Shown here: one piece after another, positions 1 through 13,027 of the stretch | Position numbering within the stretch: position 1 is the stretch's first letter | Layout: each line of letters starts with the position of its first letter | From: Multifurca ochricompacta | Taxonomy: Eukaryota; Basidiomycota; Agaricomycetes; Russulales; Russulaceae | DNA length: 64,000 nt | Direction: 5' to 3' | Assembly: GCA_022496185.1 (NCBI GenBank) | Contig: WTXG01000077.1 | Span: forward strand, 62,001 to 126,000 | Notes under the pieces: model-generated | The model's input: the letters and a program-made list of their open reading frames with translations, nothing else | Databases searched by the model: none | What the model was told of the DNA's origin: nothing | Program-made: the position numbers and the translations under genes

Positions 1-2884
1 TCGAAACAACAGTAATTTCAATTCAAAATTTTTTTTTTTTTTGAAAAACAATAAAAAGAAAACCCCCCCTTTCTTTCTTATTTTCGCATTTAGTCATCCT
101 TTGATTTTTTTGTTGTGTTGGGTTGTTGGGTCGTGATGAGTAAGTAAGCAAGCAGTTTTTTGATCCAACTACACAAACCCATTTTATATGTACTTATATG
201 GACTTTATTATTATTTTCAAAAAAAAATGCATTGATATGGGTGGCACGTGACACGCACAGCATCCAGGATCGGGACCAAGGACCAGGAACACCTGATTAC
301 CACCACCTTCCCCCCTCTCTCTCGCTCTCCCCTCAATCCAGGGATTTTCTTCTACTCTATGAATGATGCAAACATTCTTGAGAGTAGAAGAGAGAGGAAG
401 GAGGCACCGACAGACAGAAACATAAATTTAAAAAATAAAAATAAAAACAGTTGATGAGGTTAGTTAACAACAACCAACAAAAATAAATCCGTTTGTTGTC
501 AGAATCTCAAATTCCCTATGGAGGCGCTGTGGGGGGGGAGCCGGAGGGGGCAGCAGAATCTAAAGAAGCAGATGAGGAGGTTATTTTGGAAGAGGAGGAA
601 GGGGGAGGGGGGGGGTTGTGGTTTTGGTTTTCTGGAGGACTTGTTGGTTTTTTATGCTCCTACGTATGTGACCTTTTGAAGGTGAAGCTATCATCGACAG
701 TACGACAAGTGAGGAGTGAGAAAAAGGTTTACTGTAGGTTCCAAGCGCTCTTCAACACCGCAAAAAAAAAAGGGTCCCCAAAAAAAGACGAAAAGAGAGA
801 AAGAGAAAGTGGGCGTATATATTTGTGTGTGTGTGTGTGTGTTGGGTTAATTCCCTACACCTACCTTCCCTTAGGTTGCTCGGGACTGGAGCCAGCGTCA
901 TCATCGCACGTCACACTGGCAACCGCGAGAAGGGTGGCAATGACGGCCCGAATTTATTATTTTCAACCGGTTGGATTAAATATGACATATCATTCCCAAT
1001 CAGTGGCTTCCGGCAGCGCTAGCGAGTGGTGGGCGGCGGCAGTAGAGGACAACGAGGCGTCTTTTTCGGCGTTTGGGAAAGACAGCAATGATTAGACCCC
1101 CCCCCCCCTCTTTAGTTTTTCGGACACAAGTCAGGCAGAAAGACTTAGATTGAAAGATTGTACACAGGCTCCTTTACCCGGTCGGACAAAGGTAGACTCC
1201 GACGCGCTAAGGGGGGGGGGAAGTAAAGATGTTACGAGACGGAAAGGGGATAACCCTCACTCACTCTATTGAAAAAACCAACCCCAAAGCGGTTAAACTA
1301 GTCCAGTTCAGTCAGAATTCTAGAGGGTCATGTCAAAAGCAAAGCAAAAGCAAAGCGGGCCAAAAGGTAGCACCCCAGTAAGATAATAATTAGTCATGAT
1401 CATATGAAACGAGTGGGTTGTTTGTTTTGTTTGTTTTCCCCAGGAGATACGATGTTTAGAATCCCCTTCTCCCCCGATACCGAGCCAATAGACAAAAAAC
1501 GTTCACAGCTATAGTGATTAGATAGTTGGGTCTCGTGGGTGGTGTAGCGGATGGAACGCAAAGATAAGTTTCATAACCATAGAGAGTTAGAGAGTTAGGC
1601 GAGGGCACAAAAAAACATTTGCGAGAGAGAAAAGGGTCAGCTTTCTGTCACGGGAAAGGTAACGGGGAGAGGGGGGGGGGGGAGGGGAGGTATCTCGGTG
1701 CCGGGGGTATCTGTCCTGTGAGGGTTGGAAGTCTCGTCGCCATGAAACTTGGCCTGGTTCCGGGATAAGCGCGAGGAAAATAGGTTTCTGGAGTCGGAGT
1801 CGGAGCACCAATGAAGGAGTTGTTGGAGGAGGGAGGGGAAAGTGGCGGAGGGAGGGAGGGGATAGGGGGATCACCAAAAGACCCGTTATGACATAGTAGG
1901 AATCAATGTCAAACCCTCAATGACAGGCCGAATGGGTCGGAATGTGGTGCACGACAAATGAGGGGGGGGGGAAGAGGGGGGCAATAGGTGTGTTTGATAC
2001 ACTATCAAAGTGTCGGAGTTTGTCTTTCTTCAAAGCAAGACTTTGCCAGAGCCGCTGTGTGCCCAAAACTCCGTTTCGTTAGCCCTAGTTCTCCTCCTTC
2101 TCCAGGATTTTGAGATTTGTCCCTGTCTGTTGTTTTTTTTTTGTTTTGAAAAAAAAAAATTAAATAAAACAAAGCATGGGAAGAACATGAGCGTCTGTAC
2201 CCCGTCGCGATCGCTTGTGGAGTGGTCCCATCCCAACATGGGGTCAATTGTTAACGTACACATATATATCCGTTCGGATTCCGTCGGCTAATATGACAGA
2301 CGCAGCCGGAGACGTGTGTGCGTGAGAGAGAGAGAGAAGAAGAAGGAAGAAGAAGAGATGCGCAGCAGCCTCCAAGCTAAGCGACAACACCCAGATCCAA
2401 AGAAAAAAGGGGTTATTAACGAGGTTTGTGTTGTTGCGCCACCACCTACTTTTGAAACGGAATATTCACGCCCTCTCGTCATCATGTGAGAAGGAAGAAA
2501 GAACGAAAGGATCAAAGTTAAGCTGAGTAGGCTCTCCCCCGTCCCCCGTCTCCCCGTCTCCCACCCAGGCACCCCAAATGAAGGAAGAGAGCGCTCAAGT
2601 TGGGAAACGAATTTGGTTATCCGTGGAAGTTCCACACCCACGGGACTCTCCCTCCTGACAATTATTTCTGCGCCGACGCCGAGATAGAGCGCCACAGAAC
2701 ATCGCCCGTGGGCAGGAGATAACGACGATGGGTTGATGAAGAGTCTCGTCGTCGGGTGCAAATAGGAAAAAGAGAGAAAATTTTATGGTCTTTCTTTTCT
2801 GAATATCCCCCCCGTAGAGAGTTCTGTTTTTCTGTCGTTCTGTTGTCAATCATTCGAGATTAGGGAGGTTGAAAAAAAAAAACC

Positions 2885-2916
<32 letters not shown>

Positions 2917-3323
2917 AAATCAAAATAGAAATAAAAGAAGATGGCTACGACTATGTGAACGTGCATGCAGCATGCAGCACGAATATTCAATTGTTTTGTG
3001 TTTTGATTGGATTGAATCAATCGCAAAGGGTCCAACAGAGATTGAAGATCTTAAAGGGAGTGAATGAATGTGGTTTCGGCTCCGGGGTCAATGAAATGAA
3101 AGGAGCCAAAGGGAGCCAAACACCGACCGGAATTTCCTATGTGCGGTCAAGTGACGTGACGTGTGAGCCCGACAACCCGACGAAACGAAGGCGGTTTAGC
3201 GACTGCCTGCCACAACATCCTAACCCCACTCTGACAACTGACTCTCAAGAGTTTCTCTCTATTCTATTCTATTCTATTCCAAATCTTGGTCCAAAACGGA
3301 AAAAAAAAAGGCGGGAATTTACC
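1..3323. other. Intergenic, low-complexity region
   Basis: No protein family was recognised on either strand. The stretch is rich in homopolymers and purine/pyrimidine-biased tracts, for example G runs near 600 and 1670, alternating GT near 823-842, and an A29 tract at 2885-2913. Several open stretches of 60-200 codons exist, but they read through these tracts, lack conserved-looking sequence and overlap on both strands, so they are not called as genes. The last few hundred bases are probably the promoter and 5' leader of the DBR1 gene that starts at 3324. Confidence 0.6.
2885..2913. repeat. Poly-A tract, 29 nt
   Basis: Uninterrupted run of 29 A about 400 nt upstream of the DBR1 start codon. 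Such tracts can be length-unstable and exact length may be an assembly estimate. Confidence 0.8.
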
Positions 3324-5489
3324 ATGAAGGTTCATTTTCGAAAGTTGCTTGGGCGACGCCCCCCCTCTTCTTCCCAAAGAGAACTGATGATGATATTTAT
3401 CGCTTACGAATTACACCCTCCCCCCCCCCATCCCCTTCCTCCCTCCTCATCTCCCCTCTCTTAGGTTGCCGTAGAAGGTTGCTGTCATGGACAGCTCGAT
3501 ACGATTTACGATCACATTCAAAAATTGGAAACTCAAGGGGGTTTCAAAATAGATCTCCTTCTCATCTGTGGCGATTTTCAAGCCACGCGAGATCTTCAGG
3601 ACCTTCAAACGATGGCCGTACCCGAAAAGTATAAACGCATGGGCGACTTTCACAAGTAAGTTTTTAAGGGAAAAAATCCATGTTTGGCGGCGCAATGAGA
3701 GAAAAAAATAAAAAAATAAAACCCCATAACATAAATTTAAAAAAAAAAAGTAATGACATGAAGCTAGCTAGCTAGCTATCATCTTGTCTTTGCGCGAATC
3801 ACCCCTCACCCTTGCTACCCCACCGTCTCGCGGGAGGAACTGAGCTTTCATCTCCTGTAGATATTACTCGGGCCAAGCTACGGCACCTGTCTTGACGGTA
3901 GTCATCGGAGGCAATCACGAAGCGTCCAACCACCTGTGGGAACTGTTGAGTCCTTTTCTAATTGGTGGCGCACGTTCCTTACTTGTAACGTCCTTGCGTG
4001 CATATCGACGGGGGGGGCTGAGTTTCTTCTTTTTTTTTTTTTTATCAATCCAATAGGTATCATGGAGGTTGGCTCGCCCCAAATATCTACTTTCTTGGAT
4101 ACGCCGGTTGTATTCAAGTGAATGGAATCCGAATTGCAGGTGCATCTGGCATTTACAAACAGCACGACTATCAACGCGGTATGTGATGATGATTCTTTTC
4201 ATTTTCCCTTTTTTTGCTTTTTTTAAAAAAAGATTATTTTAAATGAATATTCATATTCATTTTTTTTTGGGCATGTAAGGTCACTTTGAAAGACAGCCTT
4301 ATGACAAGTCGACGATGAGGAGCATATATCATATACGAGAATACAATATTCGCCGCCTCTCATTGGTGAGCATCATCGAAACCCCGCGGGGGGGAGGGGG
4401 GGCGCTAGCCGGGTTGACCCGTCTTTCCCCAGCTCTCGTCTCCTGATGTTTTTCTATCGCATGATTGGCCTAGAGGTATAGAAAGGTTCGGGGACCTTAA
4501 CGGCCTGCTGAGACGTAAACCGTTCCTTCGTGGCGACATTGAAACGCATCAATTGGGCTCGCCACCCCTGATGAGCCTGCTGCTAAACCTCAAACCCACA
4601 TGGTGGTTTGCGGCGCACTTGCACGCCCGCTTTGAGGCGCGGGTGAGGCACGACCTGCCAGAGCTGACATCCTCCTCATCGGGACCAGCCCCTGTGGAGG
4701 CGGCGGGGGCGGGGGCGAAGAGCAATCCTGATGAAATTGTAATCGGGGACCTGGACAATATCGACGACGATGAGTTGAACGACAAGGAGGTACCGAACAA
4801 CAACAGTAGCAGTAGCACTACTGCTGCCGGAGTACCACTCACTGGCAGTACACCAGCAGCTGCACCTGCAGCACAAAATCCAGACGAGATCACGCTCGAT
4901 GAGGAGATTGAGACGGTCGGGCCTCCACCACCTCTCCGCGAAACGAAGTTTCTCGCTCTAGACAAATGTCTTCCGCGACGACAATTTCTTGAAGTGAGTG
5001 GTCCCCTTTTTTTTTTTTAAATTTTTATCCACCACCACTTGCATTGAGTTCTAAACCCCTGTTTTTTTTTTTTTTTTCTTTTCTTAGGTTATCGACATTC
5101 CCGCGAGGGAGGAAACGACAGGACGAGAGCCTTCCGTCCGACTGTGTTATGACCCTGAATGGCTAGCCATCACGCGCGCTTTCCAGCCTTATCTCTCAAT
5201 CCAACGCGGACAAGCGATCAACTATCCGGATCCAGACGGAGCGCGGGAAGCCGTCGCTCGCGAATGGGATTGGGTACACGCGCATGTACCGCTCAAGCTC
5301 GACGCCACTACCGTCTCTTCGTCTTCTTCGCCTTCGCCTTCTTCCTTTACTACCTCATCCCCTTCCCCCTCTGGATGGCGCATCGAGGGGTGTCAGCGGT
5401 TCGTGAGTGGGGGAGGCTCGGATGGCGCGCGTCAACAAACGGAAGCATTTACAGCTTTGCTCGAGATGGAGAACGTCATCGCGCAGTGA
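3324..5489 (+). CDS. DBR1: RNA lariat debranching enzyme DBR1
   Basis: Hydrolyses the 2'-5' bond of excised intron lariats in the nucleus. The spliced frame is 3324-3329, 3465-3655, 3861-3944, 4057-4178, 4280-4365, 4433-4993 and 5088-5489, exactly 484 codons including stop (483 aa), with all phases consistent. Seen in the protein: the N-terminal metallophosphoesterase signature [14 protein letters not shown], then [41 protein letters not shown], a second exon block [29 protein letters not shown], and the metal-binding HLHARF. These are the ordered DBR1 motifs. The region after HLHARF carries an acidic, Ser/Ala-rich insert (about 190-290) and then [15 protein letters not shown], typical of the DBR1 C-terminal domain. 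The first coding exon is only six bases (Met-Lys) with donor GTTCAT, which is unusual but is the only way to reach the conserved start. Identity is as near certain as can be read from sequence; the first intron is the least certain part. Confidence 0.96.
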
Positions 5490-6652
5490 TAATGGTGGCG
5501 GAGGAAGAAGTTTTTTTTTTTTTTGATGATGGCAACGAGATGTGGAAGATTTTAATGCATGTGTACGTGCGTCATTTTGACGAGGTAAGGGAAAAGGCGG
5601 CGACGAGCGGGGGAATAAATTATGTAAAGTTTCACAAATGGTGATGTTGACGCCAAAAGACCGAACAAAAGAACCCCCTTCCTAGTCCAGTAGTCCAGTG
5701 AATTCAAATTTTGGCGGCCACTCATACCGGGGACTTATTTATTTGCCATGAACCAAATAAACCAAACAAATACCCTTCCCTCCCTTCCCCCCCCCCCCCA
5801 TTCGTTTTTGGTGTTTTGTTTTGATATTATTATCCCGTTCCGTCCCCCCCGACCCGTTCCGGTCAAAGTCCCATGTCATTCATTTTAGCTTGCTCGGTCG
5901 GTCTCGGTCAGCAGCCCGGTCTTTCGGTTAATTGCACCCCAACCAACAACAAACAATAAAACACAAACTAGTGCTGCTTCTGCGTTGATCCGCCTCTTTC
6001 GCGCTTTTTTCTCTTTCAGCGGTAAAATAACAAACAATTTCTAAATCTATGTTTTGTTTTTGTTTTTTTTTTTTTTTACCGTAGTATAAAAAAAATTTAA
6101 AAAAAAACATACAGAGAGTGATTGGAAAAGGAGGGAACTGTAAAAATAAATAAAATCTTCGAGAATGCGCGCGCGTCTCGCGCAAAAGAATCTCTTTTTT
6201 TTTTTTTCATCCCATCATCCCTCCATCAACCAACCAACCTATCCCTTCAATCCATCATCATCATCATCATATTCAATTATATTCGCTGATATCTCGACCG
6301 CCAAAAGAAGAAGTTTATTTTCAATTTTATTTTTTTTAATTTTAATTTTTTTTACTCGCCTCGCTTCGCTACCTTCTCTTCCTCTCCCCATATCATCCAA
6401 TCCATAATCCCATCAAAACAAACAAACCCCGGAATTAGTTAGTTAGTTAGTTAAAAAAAAAAACGATAACCCAACGAAATCCCATATCACACAGGTCAAA
6501 CTTTCCTTTTTTTTTGCTCTCGATGAACAACACGACAGACAATTTGATTTAAGTTTTTTTTTTGTTTTTGTTTTGAATGTAATGTAATGTAATGTAATGG
6601 TAAATAATGAATGGACCGACTGACGCTGACGCGCTGACTGACGTACTTGGTT

Positions 6653-6654
<2 letters not shown>

Positions 6655-6683
<29 letters not shown>
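6655..6683. repeat. (ATT)n microsatellite
   Basis: Nine to ten uninterrupted ATT units in the intergenic region between DBR1 and the zinc-finger gene. Confidence 0.85.
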
Positions 6684-7541
6684 ACACTCATCAATAACAT
6701 ATTATTATATATATATTCCTTCACCTTCACCTCCTCACCTATGAGAGGGGCCCATTGTGGGTGGTCGTATTTATCAGAGCAGAGAGAGACACATACGTAC
6801 GATGATGGATGATAAATGGTATGGGTTACCCCATATCAATACGTATGTTAAAAAAAAAAAAACAACAAATTTGCAATCATAAGCAAGGACTTGAATTCAG
6901 GTAGCATTGTAAAACGCAAGCAAAAATATCATGCAGTTTTAGGGAATTGGTTGTGGGGGGGGGGGGAGGGGGGCGTGAGCCTATATTTTAATTATTCACA
7001 TTAATTATATCATATCATGATTATATTATGATTACGTTCTTTGCCTGCTGCTTTACATGTTTGTAACCAAAATCCAAATATATTTTATATATATATATAT
7101 ATAAAAAAGAAAAGTTGCGATATTTATTTATTTTATTTTGTCCCTGGATAATCCGCATAGACCCCGCAACCATAATTTATATTCTAAGAGAGTTGAAAGG
7201 GAAGAGGGAGAAGGGGAAGAAAAGAAGGGAGAGAAAGGAAGTGGAGCGGAACAGATGGAAGCGCATGTATATGCGGGGGACCCGGGGTGGGGGAGGAGGG
7301 GGGGGAGGGGAAGGATGGGAAGGGGAAGGGGGAAGGGCGGGGGGGGGGAGAAAGGGAGGGAAAGGGAAGCGCGCGGAGAAGGAAAGAAGGTGCGGGGTGG
7401 GTGAAATTATGCCGAGCCCCGCAGGAACGCCCGAGAGAGAGAAAAAAAAAAACTCGGTAGAACTGATATGCCGAACTACGAGGTCTACCCAAAGTCTAAA
7501 AAAAAAAAAAAAACCCCCAGAGAGAGATAAATAACAATAAC

Positions 7542-7573
<32 letters not shown>
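7542..7573. repeat. (AAT)n microsatellite
   Basis: About ten AAT units, preceded by CAATAA variants and a poly-A tract; same motif class, opposite strand, as the ATT array 0.9 kb upstream. Confidence 0.85.
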
Positions 7574-7575
<2 letters not shown>

Positions 7576-9040
7576 TAAATAATACGACCTCCCTCTCTCT
7601 CTCTCCTTCTCTCTCCCTCCATCCCTCTCCTTCTATGTTGTGAGGGGGAAAAGTAAAAAAAAAAAAAAGGACGGACCGAGTTGACCAAAAAAAAAGAGAA
7701 GTTTGCGTACACGCGGGCGCGTATGCTTACGGATTTGTGTTTGTATGTGTGCGTGTGCGTGAGTTGGACAGGGTCGTTAAGGTACGCGAGCGAGCGAGCG
7801 AGAAAGAGAGAGAGTGGGAGAGGGGCACATATGGTGGTGCTTGCTGATGTAATAAGTAGGTAAATAAGATAAGATATGAATAATTTATGCTTACATGCAT
7901 GCGTTATCGTCGCCCGTCGCCCGTCGCCATCCACCCTCTCCCCCCTTGCTGTCGCTGTCGTGTCGCCGATCGGGTACAATTACAATACAATACGTCGATC
8001 AGCGCATGCCATAACATGTAACATGTTAACTAACATACTGTATATGTATATATGTATAATTAGGTAATAAGTGATCATTTATCACACTTATATATATATA
8101 TATACACACGACCGTGCATATCATATTGTCAATCATAGTTGGTGATTATAATTGTCGTTTGTCGTCAATAAGTCTGTCTGTCTGTCTGTCTAGTTCTAGG
8201 TTCTAGATCTAAGGAAGGAAGAAGACCGTTGGGGGGGTGAAGAGGGGGGGGAGAGGGGTTGTGTAGGGGAAGCGAGTGGACTGACCGCCACAAGTGTTCG
8301 GTTCCTTCCTAACAAACAATTTTTTTAAACTCTGCCTCGTCCGTACCCTTGCTCTCTTTAACCCTTACATTTTAGCCGAGAAAAAAAAAAAGAAACCTTT
8401 CTTGTTGTCATTTTGTGTGGTGTGATGAAGGGAAGAAGAAATGGAAGGATTATGGAGAGAGAAAGAGAGAGAGAGAGTTAAGGAAAAAAGGTTCATAAGT
8501 TTTGATGTAAGGATCGACGGTACGTTACTTTTAATTGATGGTCGGTATTTAGGGGGGAAGGAAGGGGAAGGATAAGGGGAGAGGGGGAAGGGGGGGGGAA
8601 GTGGACAGAGTAGAGTAGAGTAGTCCTTGTGCGGAGAGGAGGGAAAGGGGGAAGTGAAGGGGAAAGGGGGGGAGGGGTGGGGGAAGGGGGAAAAGAGCGA
8701 GGGAATGGAGATGGAGAGAAGACGCATACATGTATTAATCTATCTAAATGAGGATAAGATCAAGGAAAAATCAGATGATGACAGAATGAGAACCGATAGG
8801 ATGGCTAAGAGATAGGATAAAATAAATAAAAATAAAAATAAAAAGATTGAGATAAGTTAAGTTAATAAGTATGTTAAGTTAAGTTAAGAAGATGAGGGGG
8901 TTCAGGTCAGGTCAGGTCAAGTCAGGTCAGGCACCGAATTCCCTTATAGACTCCACCGGGCCCTCTCTCCTTACCTCCTCCCCCCCGAATTCTAAAGGGC
9001 CTTTTTGATCTTTTTTCTTCTCCTTCTTCCTTTCTCTCTA

Positions 9041-9152
9041 ATGGAAAACCCTGGCTCTGTTTCCCCTCACAGAGATATGGCCACCACCCTCGTCTTACCA
9101 CCTAACACTCAACAATCTCAGTCTCAACCTCAACAGCATCAGCAGCAACAGC

Positions 9153-9189
<37 letters not shown>

Positions 9190-11860
9190 GCAACAACAAC
9201 AACAACAACAACAGCAACAGCAACAGCAACCACTTCAACAACAACAGCAACAATCTCAACAGAACTCTGCTGCTGGTGTAAACAGGCGCTATCGTCCCGC
9301 GCCTGCAAAAACGTTTCAGTGTCGTGGTTATGGCGATTGTCGCATGGTTTTTAGCAGGAGCGAACACTTGGCCAGGCACATTAGGTCCGTGTTCCTTGCC
9401 CTTTCTCCACTTTCCCCCCCCCTCGCCTTCACCCCTTCACACCGCCCCCCTCCCTACCCCTTCCTTCCTCCCCTCTCTCTTGTCCCGTCCCGTCCCGTCC
9501 CTTGGCTCACTCAAAAATTAACAGAAAACATACCGGTGAACGTCCCTTCACTTGTCATTGCTCAAAACAATTCTCTCGTCTCGACAATCTTCGTCAACAT
9601 GCTCAGACCGTACACGCCGATAAGCAAGAGGCGAACGAGCGTATGATGAGAGACCTCTCTTCCCTTCACGCTACCATGGCCGCTGCCAACAAAGCCACTC
9701 AGCAGCGCGGAAAACGCGGTGCTCAACAGCACCTCCCGTATCCGTCTCTTTATCTGCCGATGCTATCTCGGACTCATCTGGCGATCCTCCCCTTACTCCT
9801 CACCATATTCACCACCACCAACAGGTCACTTCTGCTGGTCATCATAGTGGCCCTGGTGCTGGTTCAGGAGGAGGAGGAGGAGGAGGAGCTGCTGCTGCTG
9901 TTGTTGCTGCTACTGCTGCCCTAAGTGGTCCTGGTGGTGGTGGTGGTGTAAAACAAGAGGACATGCAACCGGCCCTATCCTTGGTTTCTCATCATCGTCC
10001 CGATACAAGTACAGGTTACGAAGGTGATACTGATCTCCTTTATAATCACCATACTTCGACTGGTTCTCGTACCTGGTACGTCCAAGACGCAGATCGTTCT
10101 CATTCCCGCCAAGTCAGTAGTCATTCCTTTCGTGACCCCGGCCAGTCCTTTCGTGCCCCCTCCACCGCATCCCCGACCTCACCTGCATCCTCAACCACAC
10201 CATCTGCCACCACTTCATCCTCATCCCCATCAGCACACCCACCCTACCCCGGCCAGTCCTTTCTCGCCTCAGGAGAGTCATTCGTCGAACTCGGTGTCCC
10301 CGATCTCCCATCCTCTTCCTCCTGGTCAACCTCAGCCACCCGGTCAGCCAACTCCTCAGATGTCCGACCCAGCTCTAGCAGTAGCCGTCCACCCACTGCA
10401 TCTCGCGAATCTACCGACTCACATCCTCGATCACTCCCACCCCTCTCAGCTGTCGTCTCCTCATCCCTCCCCCCATCCCAATGGGGTACCGTCCCCTCAC
10501 AATCCGTTTTTCCCATTCCCTCCGGCCCGGGCATTGTCCCGGCAAGACCGACCACCGCTACACGTCCAGGCACAGCTCCCGCCTCGTACTACACCCCCCA
10601 TCCATCATTCGGCGTTATCAGTGGAGGATCTGGAATGGTATTATCCTCATCAACAACAACAACAGCAGCAGCAGCAGCAACATCTAACACAGCATCCACA
10701 CACTCGTACGGATCCTCAGAATTGGTCCGCTCATCCTCAGGATATGGCACCGCCGCTGATGCCTCTGACGCCTCAATCGGCGGTGGATACGACTCGCCAT
10801 TTTCTTTCCACCCACCGGCGCTCACCGACCAGTATGTCGTCTCGAGGAAGCGACCATTCTCTGGAGTCGACGATGATGAGCGGGAACGGCTCGGGTCTTC
10901 AGCAGGCGGGTCGGAATCTCGACCCCAATCTCGGCGACTCTCCGTCATGGAACTCTGCAATGACACCGATGCAGATCCCACCACTCGACCATTTTTACCA
11001 CTTTCAGCAGCATCCGTCGTCGTCCAGGGTGGGGGTACAGGGACCAACTCACGTCCAACTACAGCCTCGACGAGCCTCGCAGCACTCGCAATCGCCGATG
11101 CCCCCACCACCTCGTACGAACAGCAGCAGCACTGGCAGCAGCAGCAGCAGCAGTCGCGGTCACGGTCACAGCCACAACCACAACCACAACAATCACCATT
11201 ACGTGCACGTGCAGCAGCAGCAACAACAACAACAACAGGAGGAAGCACAATTCCGGGCGCTTTTCAAGCCCAAGCCCAAGCCCAAGCCCGAGCTCAGGCT
11301 CAAGCCCGCGTGGAAGTTCAATCTCAAGCACAAGTCCACGGTCAGGAGGAGGACGAATTTACCAACAACAACAACAACAACAGCAACAACAGCACCACTT
11401 CCACCAGCAGCAGCACTCCCACCAGCACCAGCACCACTACCAACCATCAGCACACCAACAACAACGTACACCCGTATTCGGCAACCTCGTACCCACCTCC
11501 TCCGGGTTACTTCGGCATGGAACCTCTACAGGGATCATCGGGGTTACATCATCCCCACCCTTACGTGCCATCTCCTCAGGGTCAGTCACAGGTTCCATTA
11601 CCATTGCAACAGGTGCAGGTGGGTCAGGTTCAGGTGGGTCATCAGGGGCAGCAGCAGCACAGCGACGTACGCCTCCCCAGGGTCAAGTCCCGGGGGTGGT
11701 GGGTCCGGGTCCAATGCAAGCACTCCACGCAGTTACGTCAGCGCAAGCGGCAATGGTGGCGGCGGTGGGTCGACCGAATCCCGTAGGGGGGAACAACGGG
11801 CAGCCGAACAAGTTCGCCTCGCGGTCTCTTCTCCCCACGCCGCCTCTGCTCTTGGAATGA
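9041..11860 (+). CDS. Poly-Q C2H2 zinc-finger regulator (Usv1/Rgm1/Rsv-like)
   Basis: Probable DNA-binding transcription factor. Exon 1 (9041-9384) starts [12 protein letters not shown], has a ~40-residue glutamine tract and the first finger [22 protein letters not shown] 140-nt intron (9385-9524) splits the linker; exon 2 continues [20 protein letters not shown] and the second finger's [16 protein letters not shown]. This paired-finger pattern is that of yeast Usv1/Rgm1 and fission-yeast Rsv1. The start at 9041 is the first ATG in frame upstream of the poly-Q. After [18 protein letters not shown] the frame must move by one base near 9720-9729 to reach a conserved-looking continuation ([14 protein letters not shown]) that runs on to [12 protein letters not shown] near 10940 and [12 protein letters not shown] near 11500. 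Another shift near 11660 gives the most protein-like C-terminus, ending at 11860. These could be unseen introns or indels. Identity of the fingers is firm; exon structure after 9640 is not. Confidence 0.75.
9130..9262 (+). repeat. CAA/CAG poly-glutamine repeat
   Basis: Mixed CAA/CAG tract encoding about 40 Gln with few interruptions in exon 1 of the zinc-finger gene, upstream of the fingers. Further CAG/CAA arrays recur near 10650, 11120, 11210 and 11370 in the same gene. Codon mixing suggests selection for the residue rather than simple slippage. Confidence 0.9.
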
Positions 11861-12997
11861 GGGTTTGAGAAAGAGAGAGAGAGAGATTTAAAAAAAAAAA
11901 CAGTGAGCGATGGTGATGTGAGTGAATGGTGGTGGCTGTTATTGTTTTTGTTGGTTGTTAATTGTGTTTTTTTGTTTTTGTTGTTTGTTTGTTTTTTTGA
12001 AGACTCTTTCCCCCCCCCTTCCCCATACTTTTTTTTTTTTTATTACCATATAGATTCCCTTTTTTTTTTTTTAGGGTGTTGCGAAGAAGTTTTTTTTTTT
12101 TTTCTTTGTCTAATCGACTTGTAATGTTTTTTTTTTTTTTTTCATTGGTACATGATTATATCGATCATTCATTTTCCCCCTCTTTGTTAAGTTGCTTTTA
12201 GCTTTGCCTTGCCTTTACCCCAACCTACGTATGATATATCCCTCCTCCCCCTCCTTCATTCAAATCATGTAACATTTTAAACCCCTCCCCCCCCTCCTTC
12301 TCTTACTGAAAAAAAAAAAACACCCACCCATCCAACCAACCCACGTTCTTTCTTTTTTTCTTTTTTAATTATTCTTATTGCTTGACTCGTGTAAACAAAT
12401 GTGTGTCGTTCACAACAAGTCAAACAAATACCGACGATTTTTATTTTTTTTTAACCTCTTTTCTGTTGCCCTTCCCCCCCCCCTCGAAAAAAAAAACATA
12501 TATATATATATATACAGCTTGACAATATAAAAAAAAATTCTCTTTGTTCTTTTTTTTTTTCCTCTTCTTGATTTTACTCCAGGGTAGGAATACAGAGACG
12601 GGTACTAAAGGGGGGACACCAACTCAATCAAATTACGCAATCATAACCCCCCTCCTCCCCCCTCCCTCCTCCATTACGTGGGTTTTTGATGGAAGTTGTA
12701 TATCTATCTATCTATCTATATCTAATCCATCGATAAGGGGAGAAAATAGAATTGAATGTTTTATTTTAGTCGTCATTTCATTCATTTTTACCCACCCTTC
12801 CAACACCCTCCAACAACCGCTTAAACTCTCTTTCTCTCTCTCTCCCCTCTTCTTCTTCAACGTTCCCTTTTTTTTTTCTCCCAAATAAAAATAAAAATAA
12901 AACAAAAAAAGGGGAGGAGGGGGGGGTGTATTATTTTTTTGATGCTGATGGGAAAAAAAAACACTCCCAAAGCACACACACACACACACATTTGATC

Positions 12998-13027
12998 GAT
13001 GTGATGTGATGTGATGTGATGTGATGT
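12998..13027. repeat. (GATGT)6 tandem repeat
   Basis: Six perfect pentamer units, immediately preceded by a CA dinucleotide run. Confidence 0.9.

Larger units (their letters stand above)
5490..9040. other. Repeat-rich intergenic region
   Basis: About 3.5 kb without a recognisable gene. It is dominated by G/A- or C/T-biased tracts (for example 7190-7400 and 8560-8720), AT-rich stretches and microsatellites. Open frames here are long only because one-sided purine composition avoids stops. The final part (about 8820-8935) has short tandem TTAAG- and GGTCA-like direct repeats just upstream of the zinc-finger gene and may belong to its promoter. Confidence 0.6.

Noticed and set aside
493..1095. 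200-codon open frame in the first kilobase
   Set aside because: Gly/Glu-rich sequence from purine tracts with no family resemblance; no intron signals or conserved texture.
7115..7534. Overlapping Arg/Gly/Lys-rich frames on both strands
   Set aside because: They arise from a purine-only tract that lacks stop codons by composition.
9095..9379. Leu-rich minus-strand frame across the poly-Q exon
   Set aside because: It is the complement of CAA/CAG repeats, which read as Leu/Val runs on the other strand.
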